Below are positions 1-13,900 of a stretch of 64,000 nucleotides of DNA, in pieces (position 1 is the stretch's first letter; every line of letters begins with the position of its first letter). Location: contig NC_134031.1 in assembly GCF_964204645.1 (NCBI RefSeq), positions 17,543,307 through 17,607,306 of the forward strand. Direction: 5' to 3'. A program made the translations under genes and the position numbers. Source of the stretch: Tubulanus polymorphus (lineage: Eukaryota > Nemertea > Palaeonemertea > Tubulaniformes > Tubulanidae). The notes beneath the pieces were generated by a model. It made no database searches, was not told the DNA's origin, and saw only the letters and a list, made by a program, of their open reading frames with translations.

Positions 1-2704
1 GGCAGTTCCCCACAGTAGCATCGCGTTCCAGGGACGGATATCTTTAGGAAACAACTCGAAATAGTCGTCCAACATATAAATCTACAAGTAGAAACGAACT
101 ATTGAAAATCTTAAAATCAACATTTTCAGACATGAATGATTATTATTTTTTATTGATTTGATTGATAGCACTGAGTTAAGTTGAATAAGTCTACGACTTT
201 TCTTATATTCATGAAAGATTCTTTAATCTTAAATTAATCAGGGTGACCACTTCTATTTGAATTGTTTTTCCCCTGACATTCCCTGACATGTAAATTGTTT
301 TCTCTGATTCTGCTAAGAATCCAATCAATTAACACAGTCAAATACATAAGACGTAGGCAGAAAATGTTTGATTTAACATGTGATCTAGCAATCTCAACAA
401 ATTTCCCCGACTTTCCCTGATTTCTACCTTAATTCTTACAAAAATTCCCTGACTTTTTTGAAATAAAGAAAATTCCCTGACTTTTCCCTGATTTCCTGGT
501 GAGTGGCCACCCTGTTAATTATTTCATGTTGATTCTGATGATAATTAACTGATTGAAAATATGAAAATCGTTGACTCACAATTTGTCCCATATCGTTGTA
601 TAATTCTCTTCGATTCGGCAAAAACAATTCATCTTCGATATACGTCCACGAGCTATTTCTGCCCTCTCCGGAATGTTGCAAGAACAATTTCATCGGCATC
701 GCTAAACTCTCCGCTTTATCTAAATCACCCTTTAATTGAAAAGTACACAAACAAATGATATTTACCCAAAGAAAATGATACACAATCAATTCATAATGCA
801 GTGGAATAAAATATCGGATTCCACTCAGAATATAACTGTGAGAATTGTTATGAACAAATTTGATGGTTCCAATGAGAAATTTCATTTCTCTGAAGGTATA
901 TAAAAGTAAACCTACCGCTACTGCTTTGACAGCAATTCTCTCATCTCCATAATTATCCAAAAAGAACTTTTTATTCCATCGTTTAAATGCTTGCCATTTT
1001 GGCATGACATCTGTGACTATTACTGGCCTAAATTATTTAGAAAATGGAGTTATTAAGCACATTAGTATGATAGTATTAATTGAATTGCTGGGCTGCATTT
1101 TATATAATAATACAAATAATCTATTTTCTTTTATAGCGCACTCCTACAAATTGTAAACAGTAAGCTTTACAACGGTATCAAATGAATATGAGCTGATAAA
1201 AAAATAATTAACAACACTTGGAGAATAAATTATAAGCTAAAATCTACAGACTAAGACATAATTGCATAATATTCTAAGATAAATTGCAGTTATAAATTTT
1301 CATAAAAAAATAAGTTTTAAAATTCTTCTTAAAACTGCTGAACTTTGTCTAATACTTAAGGGCAGCCCAGTCACCTGTCATTGCATGCTTTGAGACTGGT
1401 TTAACTTTTTTCTTTTTAGAGTGATAACAAAAATACCGCTAAAAGCACAATTGAATCAGATTTTTAAAGTTCTAAATTGCCAATTCGACTTAAATATTTC
1501 AATACCATTTTCCATCATAAACATCGTTGAATTCTCGTAGAGATAATTTCTGTCGTTTATCGATGCCGTCCACGTTGTAAAGATATGTATATTTTCTCAT
1601 ATTCTCTTCGCGTGTTTTCAAAACTTCGTTGAAATCAAACACGTACGGCTCGTATGTGAAGTTGTTTCCATAGTTTTCGATTTTGTCAGCGGCAACCTGA
1701 TATAAAGAATTTACAGTTAGTTTATTTTGCTCAACAAAATTACATTGCGTAGAGCACAGAAAAAATTAAACAGTATCAATACTACATAAACATGTGTACG
1801 ATAAACATGAATCTCAATTATGAGATAGATGAAAGATGATATGAAAGTGGGCATGTGCCCTTCAAATCATAATGTCTGCGATGTCTAAATCTTAAATAAT
1901 TGTCTATTGAATACTAGACCTATACTAACAATTGAGGGAAATGCTTTTGAAGATTTTTCCTCAGCTGATAGTGAAAGTGAGGGGCAACATTTCTACATTT
2001 TTGGCCGCCCATTACGAAGACAGATGTCACGGAAAAGCGCTCTTAAACTAACGAAAATCTTTGCTTTTTCATAAGGCCTTTTTATGAACCAGCAAAATCG
2101 AAATAGATTAGCTATTTAGATTATATAGCCGATTAGTGTCAATTAGCATAACCTGGTATGTTGGTTGATAAAAACGCCAGGTAGAAATTATTCAATTATG
2201 GCCTACTCAGCAGCGACTTCTACCGAGAACACCATATCGGTTGGATTAGATAATCGGCATACTTGCTCGCCGAGCGAGTATGCTGAGTATGCTCATTGAT
2301 TATGATAACCAATGTTCATAAAAATGACGGATTATGACATAATCCATGCTCATAAAAACGTTTTGCATACTCGAATATACTAATCGAGTGTTCATAAAAA
2401 GGCCTATAGAATACCAAATTTCTACCTTAATCAAGATTGATATCGGTGGAATCAGGAAAAATCCGATAACCGCTACGATCAGAATAATCCAAGCTTTCAC
2501 GTATCGCTCTTTGCGAATCGCGCGAAGTTCTTCTTTTTCGGCCTCAGTTCGTTTGCGCTTTCGACCATTTGCGGGCATCTTGTTGGCAGCGTCGCTGGTG
2601 CCATCCCCGGCGCTGTTACCCGCCGATTGGTTTAATTTTCGACGTTTTTGTAATTCACGCTGGCGTATTCGTTCGTCACGATTTTGTTTCTTGATCTTTT
2701 GCAT
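1..2704 (-). CDS. JmjC/cupin-8 domain membrane protein (5' part, runs off left edge)
   Basis: Five exons read on the minus strand: 2704-2426, 1696-1506, 1027-916, 729-580 and 81-1, with reading phase kept across each junction. The N-terminus is highly charged (KRKRTEAEKEELRAIRKERY), followed by one hydrophobic membrane segment at about residues 71-92 (WIILIVAVIGFFLIPPI), so a type II single-pass topology is likely. The later exons read WPVIVTDVMPKW, then YGDERIAVKAVA, then LFPKDIRPWNAMLLWGTA. This is the layout of the cupin-8/JmjC superfamily of Fe(II)/2-oxoglutarate oxygenases, with the pro-Val entry strand and a W-G-x-x turn just before the expected iron-binding HxD. That HxD triad lies beyond the window, so catalysis cannot be judged. 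I do not recognise a precise orthologue. The family is fairly sure; substrate and compartment are unknown. Confidence 0.75.
239..514. mobile_element. hAT-like MITE with CAGGGTGGCCAC-type ends
   Basis: The element starts CAGGGTGACCACT and ends AGTGGCCACCCTG, which are near-perfect terminal inverted repeats. The interior repeats phrases such as CCCTGACTTTCCCTGA. It sits in the last visible intron of the JmjC gene. Related copies lie at 7367-7635, 11821-12095, 15113-15292, 16437-16684 and 53724-53913. The CAGGG ends suggest a non-autonomous hAT-type element; no clear 8-bp target duplication was confirmed. Confidence 0.65.
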
Positions 2705-4913
2705 GATTTTGAAAACCTAGGAAATGATGAATAAGTCATGAATTTTTCAATGCAGCCAAAAACACAAATAATGGATATTTACATCAGATAAGAAGTATTA
2801 CGATTAATCAAATAAATTGACCAAGATGAAACCTGTTCATTATAAATAATATGTTAGTTTTGTTGATTGGTTATTTTGGTTTGAAAACTAATTTACCTGG
2901 GAGAAAAGAAAAGGCAACATTTTGATGGAGTGCACCAATTCCAACAACTTGAGATTCTACTAGGTTACTGGTTAGTTCAGGCGGGTTAGTTCATTCAAAC
3001 AACTGATGCAAAAATGCAGTCATGCCTTGTTGGCTTTTTGTTCACTGAAAATTAGGGCATTTATCAAATTACGAATCTACCAACCTGAATAAGAATGAAA
3101 CATCTATCAAAATCAAAATGAGATAGGCCTATTGAATAATTTTGAAGCAGATGTAGATGGGCCGAAAAGGCTTTCTAAAGTCGATATGATCCATCAATAG
3201 ATGATGATGATGAAAGGGATTTTGGTCTCGGAATTTTGTCACCTATACTCTAGAACAACTTTGTGACATTTGTCAGTCAACAAAAAAGCAAAGCTTCTTG
3301 ATTGAATTTGAATTGATCTGATTGATTGATGATGATTTCATAGTTAACTCTAAATTTTTACTTCAAATCTAAATCTTAAGATGATTTGAGATATCAACCA
3401 AAGACTACATCAAACGAATCATTATGTTTACCGGGTGTGAAAGTTGGGTCTTCTTAATGAGAGGTTTAAATCGTAATTAAAAGTAATTTTTGGTAATTTT
3501 TCAAACGATGACGGGCGCAGCCATGTTGAAACTTGTTGTCAATCCGGGCATTTTCAATTTTTGTAATTAATTTACTACCAATTTTTGATTCTACATGCCA
3601 AGTTAATTTTTCCGTTTTACAATTTTCTCCTACTTTCAACTTAAAATAGTCAAGGCAAATTCGAATTGCGTTGACGTGACGTCATATGGGTAATACCGGG
3701 CGCCGCCATCTTGTTATCAATCTTGGAAATTTTTCTCTAATAAATTCACCATACAATTTTGATTATCGATAATTTTTTTCCTTTCATACAATTTTCCGCC
3801 TCATCCCGAATTAAAATTGTTTACGCGCCTGTGACGTCATGGGTAATACAGGGCGCCGCCATCTTGAATTTTGTTTTCAATCCGGGTGTTTTCGCGACAC
3901 CCGTGACGTCACGACGAGTACCAGCTATAACCCAGCCATATTGTGCGGAAAGGAAATCTTCGTGTTTCACAAGCAGTCGTAAAATCGTTTATTCACCGGT
4001 AATTCAGCGTCTGATAGATCGGCGTTAACCGCCGCTAAAATGATGAAACTGCGAGGATCTGCGATAGCCGTCAGCCTGCGAGCGTTACCGCTGTCAACCG
4101 CTTGAAATTACGGCCTGAACTGGTGGCATGCCTGGTCACGCTCTCCGCCGAGTCGATATCTCGCAGGGTCCCTTGTCTTCCGCGTTAGCTAGGCCTAAAT
4201 TACGATTACATGCATTCGTGACAACCTTCTTATTTACATTAGTCTAACAATTAGAATACATTCCGATAAGAAACTGTCTTTAAAATTGGTCTGTGGAGTC
4301 GTTTTTTTGTTCAAAATTGTTTAATTTGCTCTGTTCGATTAACTGATAAAAAGGCCTAATGACAATTCAATGAAATAATGTGTTCCATCAAAATTTCCCT
4401 TATGGATAGGACTTGTTTGTTTAAACATCAGTTTATGGGATATCAACATTTTGGGATGCCCTTCACTTAGCTGTCGCATCTATCCAGTTTACATTCTGCG
4501 TTGAGCTAGAGGGCAGGCTCTTGGGGTCCAGTTAGTTTCGCAAAAAGGAGAAATCATATTTTATCTATTACACACAACTGTGCAGAAAGAAGGCCTTTTG
4601 GTCTATAAGTAGGTCGTCTCAACATAATACTAGATGTAGCTAGGTTCAGTATACATTCATTGTCTGTAATGATGAGCTAAAGTTTTTAGTTCAGTATATC
4701 ATGCTTGAATCTGAATCAATTTCAAGGTAAACTGAATTAATGAGGAAACAAAATTGATATAACAATGACAGTGAATCCTTTTTTTGAAATCTGGCCCTGA
4801 TGAGTCTGGAGTCGGGTTGGGCGTCAGTTGGATGCCACAGCAATTTACTTTATAGTTCAATTATTTTCAGTTCATATTTCTTTACAGATATCTATCACAT
4901 AGTATATAGAAAG
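2705..4913. other. Intergenic region between divergent JmjC and GIGYF genes
   Basis: No coding exon was recognised. The region separates two genes transcribed away from each other, so it should hold both promoters. The only clear structure is the repeated CRE/YY1-type block at 3500-3915. Untranslated 5' exons of GIGYF may lie between about 3900 and 4900. Confidence 0.6.
3500..3915 (+). promoter_or_regulatory. Tandemly repeated CRE plus YY1-type promoter block, probably for GIGYF
   Basis: Three degenerate units about 155 bp apart share the order TGACG(TCA), GGGTAATAC, GGGCGC(C)GCCAT(C/G)TTG and CAATC(C/T)(G/T)GG. Full TGACGTCA palindromes (CREB/ATF consensus) occur near 3677, 3831 and 3904. 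GCCGCCATCTTG, the reverse complement of the YY1 consensus, occurs near 3704 and 3854, with a diverged GCAGCCATGTTG near 3518. CRE and YY1 sites close to start sites are typical of housekeeping promoters. Assignment to GIGYF rests on position (about 1 kb before its ATG) and is inference. Confidence 0.55.
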
Positions 4914-7900
4914 ATGGCAGAAACTTTGAAATTTGGTCCTGAATGGTGAGTACTAAAAAGAAACGAGCTGATCTATAGTTTTACAATACCAAAATTCATC
5001 AGCCAATTATAAAATTTCTTATGCGTTTATTATTCCAGGCTTCGTGCGCTGTCCGATGGGAACAGTGTCACCTCGCCCCCTCCGTCACCTGCGGGCGTGC
5101 CCAAGTATAAACTGGCAGAGTACCGCTACGGTAGAGAGGAAATGTTGGCGTTGCTCAACCCTGAAAATCACAAGAAAGTTCCCGAATCGCTTCGGAATTT
5201 TCCGACTATCGTCGTCGAACTGGTTCCCGAACCGATGGCGTATATTCCGCTGACAGAAGAAGAACAGGTAAATACGAAGTTCCATTATTCCATCAAGCAT
5301 TGGCCCATTTAGTTCCAGTTAGAATTTTCTTTTCTTTGAAAAAGTTAGGGAATCATCAGAGAATTTGTAACAAAAAGCTAAGAATCTGGGAAAAATTGTT
5401 GAGACGGCTAGATCGCATGTAAAATCAAACAGTTTCCATCTATGTCTTACATATTTTACTGTGATAGTCGATTGGGTTCTTAGCAGAGCGAGTCAGGGAA
5501 ATCAACGTGCATGTCAGGGAATAGTCAGGGGAAAAGCGAATCAAATAGAAGTGGTCGCCCGATCAAAATCTCGTCGGAAAATGTTTCAATCAACGTGTTT
5601 GCTTTCATCGGCATTTTTTAGAACCCGAGTTGAGCGTTTTAGAACCCCCTGGAACCCGCTATCGGCCGCTGTTCAGCTCTTTGAATTTTTTCTAGGATAA
5701 AACTTATTTCCGAAATTTACTTTCGTTTTCAGAGAATGATGACACAGTCGGTAAATAGTGCTGCAGTTTTACGTATAATGGGTAGAGGAGCTCCACCGAC
5801 CCGCGGAGGCGGTCGCGGTGCACCGGTTGAGAGGGGGCGAGGACGAGGTACCTACATCGAAACCCTCGAACAGGATCCTAGAAATTAACGTTCTGAAAAA
5901 ATCGTTCATAATATTCTAATGTTCATTTGATAGCTCGTGGACGTGGAATGGAAGGTGGTTTTTACGGGCGCGGAACGTCTTTGGATGAGGTCGGCGATGG
6001 CTCGTCGTTCAGCCGAGGTCGAACGTTCATGAGAAGTGAAAGTTGGGAGGAAGGGTGAGTGGAGAATACTGTAGCGTGTTTCTGATTGATTTCATCCATA
6101 GACATTTGTGAATAGTTAAAACTAATTCCAGTCTTGATGATTTGACACATTGACACTTTAAGTATCAAACTTTAAATTGATATTGTGAGTTTCTCTCAAT
6201 GAGCCCAGTCACTGTCTCTGTGAATAGTTTTCTGCCGATCGATTGTTTTTGTAATGATTCCGAATGCGGATAAATTTCAGACGCGAGAAGAGATTTCCAG
6301 AACGTACGTTTCCACCGGGTCGCGGCGGAAACACCGATGACGATCTCGTATCGCCGCGACGAACCGAGTTCTCGCGGTCGACGTCCGTACAGGATAACTG
6401 GAGAGATAAGAGCAGCGATAAAGACGTCGCGAAATCCGTCGAGAAAGATCCGGACGACGAGGGCGGCGACTGGAGACGTGCCGGTCCATCGCGATCGCAT
6501 GACAAATGGGGTGAGTAGAATGGAACCTTGTCTATTCGTGTTTCTACCAATTCTGGAATACTCCTATGGCACGTACGTTTCGACCAGCTGGAGTCGGATG
6601 ATTGTGAAAATGTGGATGACTTCAAAAAAATTCTGAAAAATCATGAAAATTAGTGAAAATTCTATCAAGTGTCTTGACAAAATATTTTTACCCTCTATAC
6701 TGTGGAGCTCAGGATTTATCCACAAGTTGTATTAGAAATTCAGCGGCCACCAGTTCATATACTGCGGTCTGTTGCCAGGGTTTGTTTTGGCGCGAGTTTC
6801 GGCGGTAGGCAATCAAACCCTGGCAAGCGATGGTGCCCCTGGACCAGAATTCGCTACCTATTCCGAAATAGCAAAATCTGTGAGAACCTGATAGAAATGG
6901 CTGGCAGAGAGTTAGTAATCGCTAAACAGCAACATATCTTATCGAAACCTGCTTTAGTTTAAGTGCCATGGAATTGGTTTCGTCATTATTGCATTCTTAT
7001 TCTCATTTGTAATCGTTGTAGGTAATCACGGCGGTAGTAGTTGGCGGGAACAAAGAGGACGCGGCGGTGAGGGTTCGTATCATCGAGGTTACAGCGAGGA
7101 CACCGGTCGAGGTAGTTACTCGCGACACGGTAGAAACAGTAATTCCTGGGAAGAGGAAGGTGCGTATGTTTTACTTTTATCGCGACGGATCTCGTTCGTC
7201 TCTATCGCATTGGATTAAAACGCGTGTGCGTATTTTTCAGACATGCCTGACTGGGCAATGCCTGATGCCGATGATGAAGATATCGGTACGTTCGATTCCA
7301 GCGGTGCTTTTATGTCGAAAAAGGTTTGTAGTCGTTGATTCGGATCGTTCTAAACGCAGATGAAAGCAGGGTGGCCACTAATCTGGAAAAGTCAGGGAAT
7401 CGGAAAAATCTAGAAAGAAAATCAAGGAAACTGAGGGAATCTACAAATTTGACCAAAAACCTGGAAATCTCGGGGGAATTTTGATAATGCTATTGACCAT
7501 GTGTTTCTTAATCGATACGTGATTCAGTGTAAAATGAAAGAATTGCAACGTACATAGAAAGTTCTCCGATTCATTTGGGGAATTTTGTGTAATCACATGG
7601 AAAGATGAGGGAAAACGCGGAAGAAGGCCACACTGAAATACCATCGGCGAGTAAATCCTGGAGGCCGTACACGTAAAGTCTGTTTCCTTCTGATTGTAGG
7701 ACGCAAAAGCGATCGCCCTCGAAGAGCAGAAGAACGGGGACGAGGATCACGATAGGGGGGAAAATAAATCTAATGGTGCTATTAATAAATCTAGTAAGGT
7801 AAGTTTTCATCTGACCCTTGTGCGAAACACACTCAGGATATTTTTTTTAAACCAAATTAGGCGGTTAGCGAATACGAAATTATTGTTAAGGATGAAAATT

Positions 7901-10900
7901 GTTTACTCGAAATTTGGAATTTTTCTCCTTTGAAACTCCTTGAAAACTCTTGTGTTGCCGGGAATGACTGATCTGAACGGACCCTGTCCTTGAGAACTAA
8001 ACATTTTTTGCATTCTTCGATTGTAGAGTCCGAGTGAAAAGCCTTCGGACGTCAAGGCTGCGAAGCCTTTATCTAAGGATAAAAACAGTCGTAATAAATC
8101 GGCGTCGACTACGGACTCGTCGGAGAAAAAACCTGTCGACGACAAGCAGCATAAGACTGTCGATAATGACAAAGATCCGGCGTCTGTGGATTCGTCGTCA
8201 AATAACAATAATAAAACCACTGCTTCGACGTCGAAGAAATCGGGCAAAACGAAACGCGACTCGACGAAAACGACGTCGGACGTTGACGCGACCACGTCCA
8301 ACAATAAATCCGCGACTAACGCTCAACAAAAACAACTACAATCCGGTCGCGGTGATCAGCAGACGGCGGCGTCTCAAAAACAGGCGAATAATAACGAAAA
8401 CAACGCGGTTAAAACAACGGTGAAAGAATCGAAGGACGTGAAGGATCCGTCGAGGCAGACGCAGTCGGAAAATCTTAATCGGGAAGAAGTGGCTCCTCGT
8501 CAGTCGTCTCCACAGCAGCAGCAGCAGCAGCCGAGCGCAAAACCTACAACGGATTCAATCGATTTACGGAAGAAAGTCGAACCGGAGGAGCCCGCGTTTG
8601 ATCATCTAGAGGCGGCAGCTGAAAGTCTTTTGGACACATTTACTGCTGATGTGAGTTGGTGCTTTGATTTTTTCCATGGAATTGTTGTACAGTAGACTCT
8701 CCGCACTCGGGACCAGTGATTTTCGAGTTATGCAATAATTTGAGCAATTGAATTCAATTCACATTCTGTTGCAATGTTATTGTTGCAAGATTATTGTTTG
8801 AGTTAAGAGTCTATTGTATGTATTAATAACAATATGTCTGTAATAGTCTCAAACTTTAACAGACAGGGGCTGCAGTTGCTCAAAAGTTGATTAAAGATTA
8901 CCAGCAGATAAATACCATAGTAACAATGAACTGTCACTATGTCGAGTAACTCTAACCAACTTTTGAGCAACTGGTCCCAGATGAACAATACAATTCAGTT
9001 CTATGATTGACTGATTGAGTCTGGTTTTACATTTAGTCTAATGTCTATTTATTAATTGATGAGACCTGTTTTTCTGGGATATTTTGCTTACTTTTTGGGG
9101 TACATACCTCATTTATGTCTTAACAGAATGCCAAAAATCGCGGACAACAACTGAATATCCGATATATTTCCAGTTCTGTACCAATTAGATGGATTGGCAA
9201 AAAGACTCCTTAAGTCCAATTGAATGAGAGAGAAAATCCTCCATTTTGTCAAATTTCTTGGATTTGAACATTGTTACCATGCCTACGCCACCCTGATTTA
9301 GTTGTTGAGACCCCACAAGAAAAATAACTTCATTTCGTAGGCATGGTGACAATGTAAAAATTCAAGAAATTTCACAAAATGGAGGATTTTCTCTCTCATT
9401 CAATTGGACTTAAGGAGTCTTTTTGCCAATGCATCTAATTGGTACAGAACTGGAAATATATCGGATATTCAGTTGTTGTCCACGATTTTTGGCATTCTGT
9501 TAAGACATAAATGAGGTATGTATCCCAAAAAGTAAGCAAAATATCCCAGAAAAACAGGTCTCATCCATTAATAAATAGACATTAGTCCACAATTCACCCT
9601 AAAATTTAAAACGAATTTTTTTAAAACTAGGAGGAGAAAAATGACGGAGCATTACCGTGGGATCACATCAATGCTAAAAAATGGTTTTACAGGGACCCTC
9701 AAGGTGAAGTGCAAGGTAAGTTGTTTTTACTCGTTTATAACTGAACTGAATCATCTTATACAAAATGTTAGTGAAGTTGTTTATCATTGAGCGATGATAT
9801 TTTCAGGGCCGTTCAGTAACACTGAGATGGCTGAATGGTTCAGTGCTGGATACTTCACGATGAATTTACTAGTCAAGCGTGGCTGTGATGTCCAATTCCG
9901 ACCACTTGGTGAGTTTGATTTGCGATTAACGATTTCAGATGTATTTGATTATTATAACTTTCATACTTCGATGGAATTTTTCCGAAAACATTTCATTTAT
10001 TGCGCATTCATGTTTCGTATTACAGGTGAAATTATCAAGCAGTGGGGACGAGTTCCATTCCTTCCAGAACCAACCAACCCTCCGAATGTAAGCATTCTGG
10101 TTGTCACTATTTCAGACTCAGTTATTGTATATTTGATACAGTGTCCCTACAAATTATTTAGAAATTTTAGCACGTAGTTGTACAGTAAACTACATCTACA
10201 TTGGGACATTTGGAACCAGGATCTTTTTTACCCAATTAGGCGGTTTTCGAATTAGAATCCGAGTTTAGTAGTGTAAATGATGAGAATTTGCTTACAAAAC
10301 CACCAATCTGTTTCCAGTCTGCCCCATCACCAACAATTCCAGTGACGTCATCAGATGCATCAAATAAATCAATGATGGCAGCTGCAGCTGCCGCTCAACA
10401 AGCCGCTCAGCAGCAGCAACTATTAGCCCAGTTGAGTCAGCTACCGGAAGCTCTACGACCTTACTATCAACAGCTGTTAATGGAACAAGCACTCCAACAG
10501 CAGAATTACATCAGGTTAGTATTTCAAAGTAGGAAGTATAGAAAAATATCTGCAAAGCAGCGATAACAGGTTTTTGTACAGCTGCTTCATGAATATTCGC
10601 AATGACAGCAATTATTGAAAATTGTTTAGTTTGGCTCAAGGAATACTGCCATATTTATGACCATTTGTCGTTTCATTTCCTTATTGGAGTGCTAAACTGT
10701 CATCTATATTTCTTATCTTCATATATAGTTTACATCCAAGTATCAAATTAGTATCAACATTTACTCTCAGATAGATTGATAGAGATAGAAACTAATGTAG
10801 GGCCTTGTAAAGAGCCTTGAGGAACCCCACTGAATACATCAGCCGGAGAGGACATAGCCGTCCTTTCCCTAATGACGAATTACATCAGAATTAGATAGCT

Positions 10901-13900
10901 GAGTTCAATCATCGCTGTATCTCAGGTTTCTATTATTTTTGTAGACAAATGCAGCTCATACAACAACAGCCCGGTACGCCAGCGGAAAAAATGGCCGCCG
11001 CCGCCTCTCAACAACAACAACAGCTGATGCTGCAGATGATGATGAAACAGAAGCTTGATCAGTTACTGCAGCAACCACAACAACCGGTGTCCCAGTCTCC
11101 ACAGCAACCATCGCCCGTTTCACAAATACCGCATCAACCATCTCAACAACAGCCGCCGCAATCTCAACAACAACAGCCTGTCTCATCTGCTGCTGGGTGA
11201 GTAAACTATTCAGTCAATCAATCATGGCTGAAATGTAGTAAATGGGTTGCGAGCATTTTCAAATTCTGTATTTTTTTTTTTTGAAGGCCGACGACAGTTT
11301 CAAACAGTCAGCAACCAGCAAACGATCTCTTACAGTCATTCTGGAACGCCACTTCGACTTCAGGTATGTTTAAGGGGTTTCAATTCAGTAACGGTAAAAT
11401 TGTGCAACAATTTGTTTGTGATGTTCGAAAGTTTTATCGTTTGGTTTAGGAATGTGGGCCGGAGCGACGCCCGGTGGGCCTGGTGGAAGTATTTGGGACC
11501 TCGATCCGAGTAAGGTAAAAACGTTGAAGGAAGTCGAACGCCTGCAACGAGAAAAAGTCGAAAAGGTATGAATCGAAAGTGGTGAACTGAAACTGCTGAT
11601 TTCACGGGAATGAACGTTTCTATTTCATTTTGTTTTCAGTCTTCTGACGAGGCGGCTCGTAGGCAACAGATTGAACTAGAAATGAAGGTAAGCAAAAATA
11701 GATTAGATAACAGGGAATTATTATATCGTTTGATTTTATCTAGACATGATTTCTCAATATTTTCTATAACATGAGGCACACATTGCGGGTAATTCGAGCC
11801 AGTCTCTATAATGTTATGTCGTTTGACTCTGGAAAAACTGGAAAACTCAGGGAATCAGAAAAATCGTATAAATAATCAGGGAATTTGACAGTTTTTTGCT
11901 AAAAAGAAAAAACTAAGGAACTTAGCAGATATTGTTATTGATCACGCATTTCTAAATTAATGAGATTTATGAAAAATGAATTATTTGTAACATTTCAAAC
12001 CAAGAAATTTCTCGGATTTTCTGTGAAAACATGGAAAACTTGGGGGAGAATTTAGGGAATTTGTTACCGGTAAGTGGCAGAAAGTGGTCACCCTGTTAAA
12101 GTGTGTGCGCGATACTTTTATAGCAAAGACAACAACAGCAACACGAAGAAGAATTACGACGTAAACGCGAGGAAGAAGAGAAACAACGCGAAAAAATGAA
12201 ACGTCTCGAAGAAGAGCGTCTGCTGCAACAGCAACAACGCCAACTTCAACAACAACAACAGGAGGAAGAAGCTCGACGAAAACAACTGGAGGAAGAAGAA
12301 CGCAGACGTCAGGAAGAGGAGAAAATTCAACGAGAACTCGAACGGCAAAGAGAACACGATCGACAGCGCGAACACGATCGACAACGCGAGATACAACGTC
12401 AGAAACAGATCGAAATGGAAAAACGCGAACTCGCAAAACAACAAGAGATCGGTGCGTGTTTAGTTAGTGCAGGGTCCTTACGACTCGTAAATTCCTTAAA
12501 AACTTCTTGAAGTGCTTGAAACTCTTTTGATTTGAGCGAAATGCCCAAAACTCCTTTAATTTTGAGAAATAGGGAGTAAGAAATGTTCGTAGTTGTAATG
12601 AAAACAGCCTAAATCTGTACAGTTGGGAGCAGGATTTTTTTACCCAATTAGGCAGTAACCAAATTAGAAATCGGTTTCATTGGTGTAGAGGATCAAAATT
12701 TGCTTACAAATCCACTGAATTGATGGTTTATTGAGGTACACATACTGATTTAGGAGTTGAGATGTTGTCGATTATGTTTCAACTCTGATTTCGTTTCAGA
12801 ACGCCAGAAAGAGATCGAGCAACAGAAAGCTGAAATGGAACTTCAACGTCAAGAGGAAATTCGTCGGCGACAGGTACGTACATCGTGGAATCTCGGCATG
12901 AAATGTATCGAGTTCTTCGCTTGATCTTTGCGTCCTACGCAATCACTGATTGGCTGAATGGTTCTGCGTGATCGTAGGTGATTTTTCTGAATGCGCGGAT
13001 TCGATGACTGCTTAACATCAGGAACCTCATTAAAACGAACTCATTGATATAATTGATGAAAAATTTCACATTAGAAATACCAGCAGCGTAGTGATTTCGG
13101 TGTTCGGTGTAATGAGGTTCTTCAGTTTGTTCGATATACTGATCTTTCCGCTTCAACTGCTTAATGAGTTCAACTTGGATGTTATTTATCTCGGAATCCC
13201 AGTTCCATTCTTGCGAGCGAGCTCATTTTCAACTAGACGGTAATGGTGTCAAAATTCATTTCAATTTCATTTCATTCCGGAGCCAAATTCAACTTACGAC
13301 ACGACTATAGAACTGAATCCAAAACCGATGATTCGTAGTAAAGGAATCACGTGTAGATATTCAAGAAACGATTGTCTTGTTCATATCATTTAGCTATTCT
13401 TTTGTAACCATAATCATGACACGGATATCTGTGATGTATTATTGCATGTATGCACAAAACCTAAACATTGAAGTTCGGGGGATGGTGGGCTGGGGTCGAA
13501 CAGTAACTATCTTTGATCTTGAACAAAAATCGATGGAGGAACAGATGAATTGATATCGACGACGATCTGCACTTATTGATTTTCATGCTGTCGTGCACAC
13601 GTATGAAGTAAAACAAGTGCGCATTTTAAATTTTAGGAAATGCAACGTCAACAAGAAGTGATGAGACGCCAACAGCAACAGCAACAACAGTTATCCAGAA
13701 TCCAAGTATGGACATATTTTTGCTGTTTAAGGCGGGGTGGACCGGGAGGAGTGTTTAGGGTTAAGTTAGGATCGATTCTCCTGGATATTCATGGGATAGA
13801 TAGAAAAAAGTTTTTTTTGGGTTGAAGAGGGAAGACGGGTTTAGCTTTTAAACTTAGTAGTGTGGAATTTATTGGGTTGACAGTGAGTTGGGATGGACCG

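Noticed and set aside
10800..10880. Possible retroelement fragment in GIGYF intron 13
   Set aside because: Only a short conceptual peptide without reverse-transcriptase motifs; not enough to call.
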